A DNA stretch of 64,000 bases from Dipetalonema caudispina (lineage: Eukaryota; Nematoda; Chromadorea; Rhabditida; Onchocercidae), in contig JABVXV010000334.1 of the NCBI GenBank assembly GCA_013365325.1, forward strand, positions 1 to 64,000, in the 5' to 3' direction. Positions 14,632-27,480 of this stretch are shown here, piece by piece. The position numbers were made by a program, and so were the translations under genes. The notes under the pieces were generated by a model. It saw only the letters and a list, made by a program, of their open reading frames with translations. It was not told where the DNA came from and searched no databases. Position 1 is the first letter of the stretch. Every line of letters begins with the position of its first letter.

Positions 14632-16720
14632 AAAAACTGCAAATATATAATTATATTTTGAACATTGCGGTTGTGGAGGAAACACACATTCACTTTTTTT
14701 TTTCGCTTGAAATAAGTAGTATCTTTTCCTTTTAATAGTTATTCTACTAATAAGATTTGATTAAGTATAATTGTATTTAAATATATATCTAATTAGGGCT
14801 AAACAGAACGGAATAAGATAAGCAATAAGACATAATATGACATCATTGTAAACATGTATAGATTGTGATAAGAATAATAGATAAGAAGAAGTTAAATAAT
14901 TAATTTTCATACATTTATTTATTTTTAAAGATATTATTGAAAATTTTTTCTTATTTTTTCGTCAGAAATAAACCATCCTTAAATTCTTACGCTGATCTGG
15001 CGACATTTGAAATCACTATACTAATCTTTATGCAAATATTTGAAATTTCATTTCATTTCATTCATTTCTCATTAACAAAGTAAAACGACATGTGACTCAA
15101 TTCTAAATTGCAAAAAATACACCAGCTTAAAAAATTAAGAAGGGGAATTCCATTTCAAATTGAAATAAATGCACACATGCAAGATAAAATAAATCAAATT
15201 TATTACTGTACTCCATCCTTCTTTTTCTTTTTCTTATGGTATTGAAAAGTTTTTCCGTTTCTACGAATACAACTTTCAAGTTTGCATCAAAAAAGAGTTC
15301 TTTATAACAATGATTATCTTTTATTGTTACCAGCTGATGATAACAGACTTACTGTCAAAGGGCTTTAGCGTGATATGATTTGCAGCGAAAGGTCGATTCC
15401 TCGGCACAATATTTGGATTCTAAATTTACTGAATAAAATTGTCTCTATGTTACAAAATTATAACATATTAAACTAAGCTATTGAAATTTTTGTGGAAGCG
15501 ATGAAAGTAGATTGTAAAAAAGAAGATTAATTCGCTTTATGAAAAATTTTTTAACATTATCAGAAGAAATATTTAGGAATCAGAAGATTACAAGTAAATA
15601 GTACTGATTTGATAAGAACAGCAGATTTGTTCGCCTAAGAAGCTTACTAAAATATTAAATGATTGGCATAACGTTTCAATTCAATATCAATTACATAAAT
15701 TAATGGGTTGCATTCCTGAAATGATTTTCTCCAAATTTACTGCATCTTCACATTCCATTTAACTTGATAAGCACTTAAATTCCTCAACTTTGATCACCTT
15801 TTTTATCCGATTTATAGTTTGAAGGATGGGAGGATTGAATTGATCAGCGATTCATCTGATTGTCAATAAAGAATAATGATTTAATGACCTAAAGGAACTT
15901 CTTGCAGATTTAACTATCACTGTTATTTTTGGGAAGGGAACAATAAATACGTTCCCAATAACGTCAATACTAATGCTATGTGGAACATATGTTGAGAAGT
16001 AGCGATTTCCTCCAACACTTCCCCCAACAATCTTTATGGAAATTCAACTATTGAGAAAAACAGCGACATTGTTGCCTAAGGATGTTTTACATCTTTGCAC
16101 ATCAAAATTTTTGCACTTTTGTGCTACAATTACTTTTCCAATTTCCTCGTAATATAATTAAATTTTTTTGGTATTAATTCAGTGAAATTAATAAATATGA
16201 TGAATAGAGGATGAATGAAAGAAAATTAGGGAATTTTCTGAGATTCCGCGTATATTCATAGGTATCATCAAAAATGCGGGGTTTTCTTATGGATTTCTTA
16301 TATGAGCCCTTTCTGGATAAGAATTATGCTTTTTTTACTACTTTTCTCTTTTAATTATCTTCCGTGACAATTTGAAATTTCAATTGAAAACATGCGTTAC
16401 TGCGAAAGGATAAAATCAGTAGGTGATTCAAATGTAATTGCTTCAATTTCAAATTTGCAATTCGTTAAATAAGCCAAGTAAATGCAAAGCTTTCATAGGT
16501 TGATTTAGCTGGCTCTGTGTCGATGTGTGGAAAAGTATTTTAAAATGACCTTCACTGAAAGCGAATTTTCGTCTTTGCGTGTAGTATTCTTAGTTTGTAA
16601 ATTCTATGCTAGCTGTGCACTAATCATCGGAACATTTCCTTCACAAAGCAATAATATTTTATTCAGCCATTTCATATCTTTTTGAACTTTTGCTCTCAAC
16701 GATACGTCAATTCGAGATTT

Positions 16721-17321
16721 CGCCGTGCGTGGGTGTTTGTCAAAGCAAGCAGATACTGTGAAATCCCATACCGTTCTCTGCGTTGTGAGGTCAGAAATAC
16801 TGGACAGAACGTTGTTCTGTTTAGATGTCCGTTTTTTTTCTTCAATAAAATTGAAACAAAAATATTTCAAATGTTGCCGAAGCTTATTCAGCGATCTTTT
16901 TGCTTTTGTATCGATAGTTTTCATCAAAACATTGTTGCGATTAATTTTGAATAAATATTAGAATTAAATTCGATTTCACTATCTCGACGTGTTATTTCAA
17001 AGTATTCATATTTTTTCTTAGCCCTGATATTCTGGAAAACTAAATGGTAGAGCTCGACCGTAATTTCCTTCAAAGAAAAATAAATATAACCATTTCCTGC
17101 GAATTCCTGCAACAATTGACGACCGGAATGCTACTTCCTCAATAATTAGAAATGAAGAATGAGTTGGCAAATATCGATTCCAAAATCTCCCTGTGGCGAA
17201 ATTTGTGGAGCTATTATGAAATTCAAATTTCAATAATGTTTTAATGGAGCAACTTTTCCGTTGACCCACTCGACAGGAAATTGATATTAAAAGGTTGAAA
17301 AATTGGGAAGCATTAAGTTGT
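16721..17321. repeat. 601-bp dispersed direct repeat, copy 1
   Basis: This segment reappears in the same orientation at 34925-35525 with equal length and, by eye, only three substitutions (17251, 17275 and 17293), all in the last 75 bp. Homology begins at cgccgtgcg and stops after aagttgt on the plus strand. I see no terminal inverted repeats, poly(A) tail or clear target-site duplication. On the minus strand it holds three overlapping open frames of about 60-100 codons in different phases. One frame here runs 38 codons past the repeat border to a stop at 16604, whereas the matching frame in copy 2 does not share that tail. It could be a non-autonomous mobile element, a fragment of a gene family, or a recent segmental copy. 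I do not recognise the translations. Confidence 0.93.
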
Positions 17322-18206
17322 TGAAGTTGTCACGAAGACTTATTCTAAGAGATAAATTAATAAAATTGCAGCGAATTTTACGAGCCACTACATGATTCAT
17401 TTTGGCATCTAAGAGTTAATTTAAGATCTCAGAGAGATAAAATTCCGGACATTTGTTAGGCAATTCGATTCTAATAGCTTAGCTATTCAATTTTCTTGTA
17501 ATTTCATGTTTCCTTTGCTCATTATCTATTAGATTCTCATTCTGTTTTATTACTAACGTTAAATGATGTAGGGAAATGAAAAAAATGGTTGGAAATGGTA
17601 CTTTATTAAAAACCTATGAATAGTCCATTAATCAGATCTAAAGGCTTGCAAATCGTTCAGAATAATGTTTGAACAGGATTGCATTTTATCAATCATTTTA
17701 ATTATTCAAATTCGAGAAGTTTATGAATTGCGTCAAGTGACATTAGTGTTCCGCAGGATCCGCTACTGTTAGTGTTTGCTACGTGATAGAAACTGCAACA
17801 TAATTGAATCATATTCACTACCCTATTTGAAAAACGTTAGGCTCATTTGTTATGCTCATAGGAATAGATGGTAGAATATATGAAATTCTTGAAAAAATAT
17901 GCAAGCTGTTAGATGATTTAGGAAGATGAAAAGCATTTTACCTGCATGAATTCCCCCTGACACAACACAGGTAAGGGAATTCTTGAACTTTAATTCAACG
18001 ATTATTTCAGTGCACAGGAAGAAAGAATGGTTTATCACCAACGGATTATAATATCGTTTTTTCCTTGCAGTAAAAATTTTCTAGATCAGGTTATTCAGTA
18101 GAAATTTCTGGAATTACTTTAGGGAAACAACTGATTTAAATTTCACATAACTGGTAATTAAGATAATAAATAATTTGTATTTTATTTGCATCAGCGTTCT
18201 TGCACG

Positions 18207-18241
18207 TGTGCATGTTTGTGTGTGTCTGTGTGTATGTGTGT

Positions 18242-18275
<34 letters not shown>

Positions 18276-18276
18276 C
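18207..18276. repeat. Interrupted (TG)n microsatellite
   Basis: TG-dinucleotide repeat with TATG and TCTG interruptions. Open frames here translate to Cys/Val runs and are not genes. Confidence 0.95.
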
Positions 18277-21200
18277 GTTGTTTTCATTCACATTGCTTAC
18301 TTTTTGCCTATTTTTCCATACTTATATCTTCTGCATTACTTGCGTCGATGGAAAGCCTTTAAGGCATGGCTTGAAATCATCATTTAGTACAAGCCTTCCT
18401 TCCTCCTTCCGTTAAGATGTTATTGAGTTGGATTTTCATGTATTCCCTCAGATAATTATTAATGGGTAATTCAGTTGTTTTACAGGAATGTCGGACATAT
18501 TGATGGTTGAAGGAAGGAAGGAAGTGAGGAGGTGTTTTTTTTATATTTAAAATAATTTTGATAGGAAGGACTATCAAAATTATGTAAGAGGTAATTTCTT
18601 CAATGAATCTTTTACACCGACAATATAATATACACGTAAAGGTATGAGTTTTTACTACATAGGTATATTTATATGTTGAATACAATACGTAATGTTTTTG
18701 ATGTAATTTCATATAAAAATTTTCATACAAAATTTTGAAAAGAAAAAAAAGATCTTTTATATTGTTTGATTTACACTGTCTTTAGAGTCATTATTAGTTG
18801 ATGTTTCGAAAAAAAATTTTCAACAATTCTTGTCACAAGGAAACCTGAAATACTTAAATTTCACATTAAATTAAGTATCATTCAATAATCAGTCTTCATG
18901 CAGGTATTCAGTTATGCAAGTAAGTACACTTAAACGAATCATCTGGAACTCGTTATCCCAATGTCCGTTTTTCCTACATATTTTTCATTATAACCAAAAG
19001 TTTTGCTATTGCAAACACCTGTTTCATCCTTCTTTAATTTTTTCCTTTATAAAAAGACGAGAAGTTTATCAGTTGAACTATCATGCTAGCGCTTCTGATG
19101 GATTTACTTCCTGGTAACAGCATGTCCTATCACATTCTGGTATTCTATTGATAAAAATGTCGGGTTTATTAAAACATACCATAAGAAAACTGATGAAGTG
19201 GTTGACTTTTCCAACATTGAATACAGTGGCTGGATCTCACTTTAGGTTGATATTAGAAGAAACTTCTCAATTTTCTAATGAAACTGAGGCCCATCCACAT
19301 CAAAATTCCCCTTTTTCCATAGAATTATGATAGTTAGAGTGAAAGAAAAGAGAAATAAGAAAGAAAAATGAACATGTACCGTAATTTTTTCTGCTTCGGT
19401 CATTCTTCCAGCAATCAAAATTATGATAAGTATGATTTATTTTTAAAGGAGAAATTCATGGCAACTTCAAAAATTTCGCTTGAAAAGTTTCAAGCATGTG
19501 GAATTCTCCATTGTAACCGATCATAATAGTTCTTTTCCTCAAAATTTCTTTGTCTCAAATAATTCCGGTGTTACATTGCCGCTGTTTATTAAAAGACGGA
19601 AATGGAATCATAATTTCATTCGGTTGCAGAAATTTTTGAGGAATCACACCGACATGAAATTTCTGCACTGAAAATTTGGATCTAAATGCTAGAAATGAAA
19701 AGCTAACATTGAAAAACGATATTTTGTTATCATTGCATCAACCGTTGTGACAAAAAAAATCTTGGTAGAAAAACAATAATTTTTGAGCACATGAAGTACC
19801 TGTCTATTAAAAATTCTTAATATTATTTTGCTCTATCAATTTTTAGTAATCATTTTCAGTTTAACTTTTTGTAAGGATATTACCTTGAAAAAAACTTTAA
19901 GGAAATTGTTGATCACATCTTGGAGTAAATCGAATATGTTCTGTATTTTTCCTATAGGATTGCTCTTTCTTGCTTTACTACCTGCCCATCTTTAAATCGA
20001 GTATTGATACTACTGTGTATAAAAAATCTTCTTAGAGACCGACTGGTTGACTGCTTTTCATTTCGATTGGAATTTTGTTAAAATGACTTAGATGACTAAC
20101 ATTTCCACGTGGATACGTTGATCTTCTTAAAAGAACGACTTTGTTATTAAACAGGATTTCTTTTTTCTTATTCGAAGATTTTAAATTGTTCAGTCACTTT
20201 CATCTTCACAACAGAAATCACTGAAATACTTAAATGATAATTGCTTGAAGTATCAATGAATTAATTATTTGAGACCATCGATAATATGTTTTAAAAATGT
20301 TTTGTCCAAAAATTTTCATTAATTTTTATCTGCCTAAAGTTGTCTCATTTTATCTACTTGCATCTAAAAAACTCAGGGTAAATTTTTTTTTTTCATTTTT
20401 TTCTATGAATTTCATCTTCATATTGCAATCCGATGGATAACTGCAGCTTTGTCCCGAACTTAATAACAAGTTATTTATCAGTCCCCTACTTAGGGTTTCT
20501 TTGATACGGTATTGGATTCTATGGTATTTGCATCAGATTCAGTCCTAACTTTTGCATCTCAGCAACGCCTCATTAAAAACAATATTTATTAGGTATAATG
20601 CATCTTTTTTAGAAGATGAAATGATTTAAACGCATACTGAAGTTAAGAAAAGGAACAAAAAGTAGGCCTATTAACAAATATGCACTTTTTATGCAGCACT
20701 TCAGAATGTTACTCTTAATTAACAAGAAATCTTAACTTATCTCGCTTAAGGCGCAGTTATATCCATCATCTCTGCCATTATTCTTTCAATTTCAGAATTT
20801 GAACTGAAATATTCAGATATTCTTCGTGAATTTTTTCATAAATTCTAGCTCACTATGTTTTCGAGATACAAGTAAATATGTTCACTATGTGATACTTGTG
20901 TTTCTTACTTTGATGTCACGTGTTTTAGTTGTAAAAATTAATGTTTAGTGATATCAATAAACTGCCAGTATCGATGACAATTATTTTAGCTTACTAATAC
21001 TTTGGAGGTAATCAGCTGAACCGAACAGTAACTCGATAACTGCTAATTTTATTTATTCTTGCATTGGGTGATTTGTGAAAATTTTGAATAGGTGAAGAAA
21101 ATATGAAAAGAACACAATATATTGATGAAAGCTAAGAACTTTTATTTTTTGCATATTTTCTGTCAGTGGAAATTAAAACTCTTTTTTCTGAAATAGCATT

Positions 21201-21559
21201 TCGTCCAATAGTTACGGTTGATATTTTCGTCTTCGTCCAAATTTCTGCATGCATTCGAATGATAAATGCTTAAAAGAATAACGTTGTAAAATTCTTTCGA
21301 ATTGCTGTTGTGACTAATTCTCTCACAGCCATTATCATCAATTTCCGGATAGTTCCGTACATATGTTCCTCAATTTGATAAAGTCTCCTGGTTATCCAGT
21401 TGTGTCCGCAACAACTGAACTGATGATAATGTCCAGTCCGTTCAACTTGGATGAGTACAATCTTTCGTATACATTTTCGAATATTTCATTCATCATCATC
21501 TATGTAAGGAGTAGAAATTACTCATATTGATGCTTAACAAAATGTCATCGTCGAACTCA

Positions 21560-21736
21560 TTAATTCATTGACTTCTTAGCAATTAAATACTTTCTGGAGC
21601 TCCCAGAATGATTTGCTGTAAAATTCTGATTCTGTGGACATGTCGATCTATTATTCGTATGTTTGTTTATTTCTGGAACATGCCAATAAGCTTCTTGTAT
21701 ATTGGATTCTGTGATATTGTAAAAGTGTTCTGAAAG
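21560..21736 (-). CDS. Candidate terminal exon, unknown product
   Basis: On the minus strand an open frame follows an ACTTTCAG acceptor and ends at a TAA about 59 codons later. Its translation is not low-complexity: it has three N-glycosylation sequons (NIT, NFT, NHS), a Cys and a basic tail ending KKSMN. This looks more gene-like than the surrounding noise. I could not find upstream exons and do not recognise the product. It may be the last exon of an unrecognised gene, a pseudogene remnant, or a chance frame. Confidence 0.2.
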   Translation of the reverse strand, partial: LSEHFYNITESNIQEAYWHVPEINKHTNNRSTCPQNQNFTANHSGSSRKYLIAKKSMN

Positions 21737-23704
21737 TACGATCATTATTAATTTCTAGTAAATAAGGAAGCTAAATTTCTCCTAAAAATGCATTAGCCTG
21801 ACAATTAAAAGAAATCATTCCTGGTAAGTGCCGCAACAACTAGCGCAAAACGTTTTTGTTTTTAGATCATCGATTTTAAATGCTAGATTCAGCTAACATT
21901 GATTAATGTGGAAAAAAAATTTCCTTCCTCGGTTAACCCAAGTGAAATCTCCTCAACGCAAATATTTAATCATTTTCACTATGAATTCCCGGAGATAAGT
22001 GCCTTATGGAAATTATTCAGCGAGATTCGTCCCGCTCATTAGAATGAAGTTTTAAAGCCAAAATTTCGAAATATCTTATTTTTTTTTACTGGATGATTTC
22101 CCATGCGGTATATGTTTATGAGGAACTGAAACCGATGACCCCTTACGTTTATTTATGAAACTATTTTTTTTGTCCATAAACTTCCATCTCATTTATGAAT
22201 AACGAATTTTAATACCATTAACGTTTAAGCCGGCCAATTTATTCATGCAAAAAAACGAAAAACATACACTTTGAGCTAATAATTCGCTTCGCACTATGCC
22301 TTTTTATTATTTTCCTGGTTCTTCTTCGAGAGTAATCATAAATTTCGGCAAATTATTATATAAGATTTGAGTAAATTTTTTAGGTTTCAAAAGGCTTTTC
22401 AGACAAAGTATTTGACTGATATAAAAGTTAATTGTTTTCATTTTTTTTTTCTTGCTTTTTCGAATTATTTATCCTTAGAAAAAATTCTGGTGATTTTCCG
22501 AAACTTCTTATTTTTCTATAGTCCGAAAACAGAATTTCCGATTTATCGCGCAATATTCATAACTTATTCCTTTATGCAAATTATAGATTACATTGATGTT
22601 AGTTCGTACCAATTAGTACAAACAAGCGTATTTGCTTGACATCTGTGGGAAACAAAATGATAGAATTTATTTCTTCAGAACTTTTCATAAGAATGAATTA
22701 CAATTAGCATTGCTAAGAGAATATAGATCAAAAGGATGGAAGAAGTAATTTGTAGTGTTAGTTGAGGGCAACCGGACATTTGAGCTTGATTTTGGATGAG
22801 GTTTTAATTTCTTTAAGTAATAGAAAAATTTTGCAGAAGCAACAATAAGCGAAATTCGGAAATGCTTAGCACCGATTTCAAAGTGCTTCAGATAATCCTA
22901 ATTAATGTAAATTACAAAAATAAAACGAGCAAGTCGTTTACAAATACATTGCTTAATAAGTGTTGAGTATTGGTTTTAGAAGCTAAAATTACAAGAAGCT
23001 GATAACAAATTATTGTCACAGTGTCATTTCAGAAACGGCTTTCAACGTGGGCATAGATTTTTTATAGAGTAACATTTCAGATTATTGGACACTTCATATT
23101 ATTAATTTAGTTTAAAAATTTTGATAGCGTAAGAAATATGCTGATGGGAATACCAGTATAACTTTTTTTTACCTAATGAGCTCTGCATCAGGACGAATCA
23201 AGGCTTATAAGTGTAATCAATTACTAATAATTCCGATTGTTGACTCAATCTTTAAGTCTGAATGTAGATGGAACTCCAGTCTGGTATCAGTTACTACTTT
23301 TCTTGCATTTCTGATAACAAATATATATACCGTGTTCTGGATGATCCCTTGTAATCGTATTATTTATGCACCGCGGATTTATTATGATTTAAACATTAAT
23401 GTTTGATATCCCGCTATACTTGTTTAAGATATGAGCTCACATTTGTTCTTAATCATGCAATCTTCGACTTTGATCAATCAAGTGGTTAATAGCCAACTAT
23501 AATTAATCAACGTCGATGTCAAAAAAAGGCGGCATTATTTAGCAGTGTATAGTGCTTTCCATTATTTTTCGCAGTATAACTTTTAAGAATCAGAAATGTT
23601 TGCTATTTTGCGCCATTTGCAAAAAATATAAATAATCAGAATCCACTTCGTTGCCTCTATCATCAGTTTCCTGCAATAATCTCCAGTAGTACTTTTTCCT
23701 TTTC

Positions 23705-23711
23705 TTTTCAG
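23705..23711 (+). promoter_or_regulatory. Probable trans-splice acceptor of the GPCR gene
   Basis: The motif TTTTCAG, preceded by a T/C-rich tract, lies about 80 bases before the ATG of the receptor gene with no upstream exon in evidence. This is the usual form of a nematode spliced-leader acceptor. Confidence 0.4.
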
Positions 23712-23791
23712 CTGGCGAATAGAAAATTAAAGATCTCACTTGGGATTAATACACTAAAGTGGTATTAAATACATTCTTCTGAAAAAAAAAA

Positions 23792-26129
23792 ATGAATGCT
23801 ACAGAAGCATTGGATAATAATAGCACAATGAATTTGGAAAAAACAAGCACCGATTTATACCTTTTCATCTTGCCAATAATTGTTATTTTTGGCTTATGCG
23901 GTAATGTCATCTCGTTGGTTACTATTTTTTATTCACGGCTACGAGAAGTAAGCATGCTCGATTTTATGGAATTTTTTTCGTTCATTTATTTTGCATTCAT
24001 TTTTTTTTATTTGCTAATATTCTCAAGCGAAGAGCAAAGAGTACCATAAAGTGGACCTTTGATCAAAATTAACAGTTTCGACATTTTCAATAATGACCGA
24101 CCGAAATGTTTGCTTTAGCTCATTTCTGTCTGTTATATGCTTGCACATAACGCAAAATTAATTATGACAAACAAAGTTAATATTCATTGATTCTAACGAT
24201 TTGTAATAGTGGTGAACTGTGAAATTACTTTCAAAAATTAAATTTCAAGTTTTCAAATCTATCACTGGGCAAACGGCAATCGAATTAGCAACATATTATC
24301 AATCAGCAAGGTGTCATTCAAAACGGGGCATTTACAGAAGAATATTTGCGAAAGATTTTATCATAATTAAAACAATTTACATTTGTTTTTGACAATCTTA
24401 CTGTAACCTTTGACCTAGCTTGTTAAGGAAATAAATTGTAGGTTTCAGCGAATCTCTATTTGATAGTGCTCACAACGGCAGATAGTGTCTTTCTACTTGG
24501 TTTATTATTAATTCTATTCAAACTCGACTTTATTACATATCACTTCTGTGTAGCCATCGAGTATGTCTTATCAACGTCTTCCTATATCAGCAGTTGGTCT
24601 GTTGCCGCACTTACCATTGAACGGTATTTGGCCATTGCATATCCCTTGAAACATGCCAGGGTTATTCTTTTTTCACAGAAATTTTCTGTATAGGCTGAAA
24701 TGAGGGATTAAAAATTGTCTAAAATGCTAATTTCTCCAAACAAATTCAATGATTTTTACTCAAATTTGTTTTCGACATTATTTGAGCTAATTTGCATTTA
24801 CTACACAGAATTAGATAAGTAAATCATGCATTTTTATATATTAATATCGATTAGGTAGGCAGTTGAATGCATTCTTTTCTTTCGGAATGAATTTTAACTG
24901 ATGTAATAAGTTTAGTAAATTGCTTGCGACCACTTACTACAATTGCAAAACAAGTTTACAGTATGGATATTTGGATCGATGGAAAATGATTTTGATTTGG
25001 ATACCTATACCGTTCGCTTTCAATCTGATTCAATTCATATCACTGATACCTTATAATGATAAGAGTGATCCTCAATATCCCAATATACGCAAATGTGTTC
25101 CATATGATGGTAGTTTTCAGGTTATTTGCTTTGCACAGTTTCATGGTAAAAATTTCGAGTTGGTTTTGAAACTTGAGCTTTAATTTCCTGGAAAATTTCA
25201 TTAATAGTAATTGAATTACATAATTCAGTTAATCAGTGGTTAGCTAAGCCAATAAAAATCTTAATTACTTGTTTGGTAAACAAAGCCTCTTTTATTTAGA
25301 TATTAGCATTAATATTCTTATATAAAAGGTTAGAAATGTTTGTCAAATGATTATGTAAAAAATAAATCTATTCTTTTTTTCTTGATTTTTAAAAAGGAAC
25401 TTGAAGATCGTTGTCGAGGCTGCTGATGTAATATTATGTTATGTGGCGCCATGCCTTTGTGTAGTTTTATTGAATTTACTAATTGCTGGAAAAGTGAAAC
25501 GTGGTTTCACGCACGATCCTAATCGGTCACGTTCTAACAGCAATTCTATTCGGCGTCGTCAAGGCTCAGCTATGTTCGTTTACATATTTTTTAGAAAGTT
25601 TATTCGAAAGGTAGCTGATTTACAATGGAAGTATATTCGATATGCATGATGCAAAAGGAGTGTATCATTTCAGGATATTGTTAGTAGTACCAGTAGTGTA
25701 TATGTTATTAAATACACCGTTTTATTTGTTGCGAATAACGGATACGATAGCATTATATGTGTTTCAAAGCAATGAATTCTCTATTGTTGGTGGCTTGGAT
25801 GGTACTCTTACCATATTCTTATACAATACCGCTCATTACTTATATTATATCAATTTTGCTTGCGATGTCATCGTCTATGCATTTTCCAGGTTGGTCCATT
25901 CTTTGGTAATGTTGCAAAACTTCATACAACTGATGCACTTGTAATTTTTTTTTGAATTAAATTTAATTGCAGTTCCAATTTTCGAAAGACAGCTGTGACG
26001 GCATGGCGCCAAATAGTGTTCTCGCATAGTGAAAAGATTCAAAAAGTAACCAGCGAACGATATCGTACTGTCAGCTGCCGATTGTCAAAAATGACCGGTG
26101 AAAATATTTCCATTATGCAGCTACAGTAA
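23792..26129 (+). CDS. Rhodopsin-like peptide-type GPCR (6 exons)
   Basis: Exons 23792-23947, 24442-24660, 24962-25120, 25407-25597, 25674-25889 and 25973-26129 give about 365 aa. The N-terminus is short with two sequons (N2-A-T and N10-S-T) and no signal peptide. Visible class A landmarks are GN in TM1, TTAD (D66) in TM2, C88 before TM3, ERY at 112-114, W138 in TM4, C170 as disulfide partner, P193 in TM5, LNTP (P257) in TM6, and DVIVY (306-310) in place of NPxxY, followed by SNFRKTAV. This pattern is that of nematode neuropeptide receptors of the FMRFamide-receptor type, acting at the plasma membrane; I cannot name the ligand. The exon 4 limits are the weak point. The best in-frame acceptor is TTGAAG at 25406 and the best phase-matched donor is AAA|GTTTAT at 25598, giving a 76-bp intron. 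An alternative loop-3 junction is possible. Confidence 0.88.
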
Positions 26130-26290
26130 TACGTATGTGTGTACATAACTTTACAAAGCTGCAATTTTCATGAACATTGCTGACGATATTACTCCTTAGC
26201 CTTAAGCGTTTTGCAAAGTTTCGTAATTCGTGGAATTTCAAAATGCAGATAATTTTGCTTATACAAAAATGTACTAGCGCTATTATCCTC

Positions 26291-26296
26291 AATAAA
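26291..26296 (+). terminator. Poly(A) signal of the GPCR gene
   Basis: AATAAA lies 162 bases after the receptor stop codon in an AT-rich 3' flank. Confidence 0.4.
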
Positions 26297-26930
26297 TTTG
26301 CACAAATTTTAAAACTGCAACTAATGTCACTAAATGTTGCTATGCAAAATATTAGATATTGTTTTACTACAGAAAGTGCTTCATAAACTTATTTTGCAAC
26401 TTCGATATAAAAAAAATGCTTAAGAAGAAGTTAATAATCAATATTCTATATTTAAGCACTACATACGATTCTTATAAGACTTTTTAATTGATATCGTTAT
26501 GCACCCTTGTGGGGTCAAATATACTAAATGCATATTTCGAATAAAAGAAGTTAAAAACAGTTAAGATTCATATGTGTAATTGATAACTGTAATTTTTCAT
26601 GGATAATATGAAGAGAGTGAAGAGATATGAAGTCATAGAAGAAAGGGAAAAACTGTCAGAAACCGAGAGAAATCATATAGGGAAACTTAATTCCTAGTTT
26701 ATTTCAATTTAAATTCGATCGAAACGGGTGTATTTGAAATCTTCGGATGAATGAAATCACAAACCTTGCTTTTGTCAAGAAATTTGTGCAGTTTTCATAC
26801 CAAATTTGCTTATTTGTTCCGAAAGATGTTGCAATAGTGAGGAATGCGATGGCTGAGAGAGAAAATAAATCGCAGATAAACTAAGAATAGCAACAGATTT
26901 ATGAAGAAGTTGCAAATGTGACATTTAATC

Positions 26931-26954
26931 ATTGTTGTTGTTGCTGCTGCTGCT
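26931..26954. repeat. (TTG)n(CTG)n trinucleotide repeat
   Basis: Four to five TTG units pass directly into CTG units before ttgatatc. Simple repeat without a supported reading frame. Confidence 0.85.
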
Positions 26955-27061
26955 TGATATCTACGATATAAAGATTTTTGTCGAGAGGATTTCTAAATTG
27001 TATGGATGAAATTTCTAATATCGATACGAATTCAATCGTAATCAATAAGAGATTGATTAGT

Positions 27062-27120
27062 TGTGTCTGTGTGTGTGTGTGTATGTGTGTATGTGTGTAT
27101 GTGTGTGTGTATGTGTGTGT

Positions 27121-27152
<32 letters not shown>

Positions 27153-27157
27153 TTGTT
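27062..27157. repeat. (TG)n/(TGTA)n microsatellite
   Basis: A TG repeat of about 95 bp with regularly spaced TA interruptions, so that parts read as tandem TATGTGTG units. The Cys/Val open frame here is an artefact. Confidence 0.95.
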
Positions 27158-27302
27158 TGGCAAATTCAATAATCTTTTCTGGATAATATGAATATATAAA
27201 TTTTTAAATTACAATTTTTTCTTGATTTTCGAAATATTACGTCACCTTTCATTCTTTCTCGCTGGTTCTTTCTAAAATATATTGGTAAAAAGAAAAGCTT
27301 TG

Positions 27303-27480
27303 ATGGTGAGTAGCATCGAAGCACGCAATCACCGAACAAATCGTATTGCGCCGTTCAGAGATCGAACAGACAGCTGGAATATCGAATCCTGATGATAGCT
27401 TTGCTGCAAATATTAAAAGCAAGCAAGAGTCATGTCATCCATCCCGCAAATACGCTATCACCTTGTCTAGAATTGAGTAG
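27303..27480 (+). other. Coding-looking island in two frames
   Basis: Two overlapping frames are open and compositionally protein-like. One runs from an ATG at 27303 to a stop at about 27394 (IEARNHRTNRIAPFRDRTDS). The other runs from about 27309 to TAG at 27480 (contains GISNPDDSFAANIKSK). It lies 1.2 kb downstream of the GPCR. The GPCR stop codon sits inside a donor-like CA|GTAATA, so an alternative C-terminal exon is conceivable. However, the local acceptor lacks a pyrimidine tract. Confidence 0.2.

Larger units (their letters stand above)
9120..16720. other. Intergenic, no supported gene
   Basis: About 7.6 kb of AT-rich sequence. A few short open frames occur on both strands. One at 10300-10480 (minus) has donor-like and acceptor-like signals but no recognisable product. 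Two purine microsatellites are listed separately. Confidence 0.5.
17322..23791. other. Intergenic, no firm gene
   Basis: About 6.5 kb of AT-rich sequence between the 601-bp repeat and the GPCR gene. It contains a TG microsatellite and one candidate minus-strand terminal exon, both listed separately. Other open frames of about 60 codons have no splice context or recognisable product. Confidence 0.45.

Noticed and set aside
14319..14735. 138-codon plus-strand open frame
   Set aside because: It runs through a GA repeat, lacks splice context, and shows no recognisable domain.
18175..18415. Two Cys/Val-rich open frames
   Set aside because: They are translations of the TG microsatellite.
26978..27172. 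Cys/Val repeat protein
   Set aside because: Artefact of the TG/TATG microsatellite.
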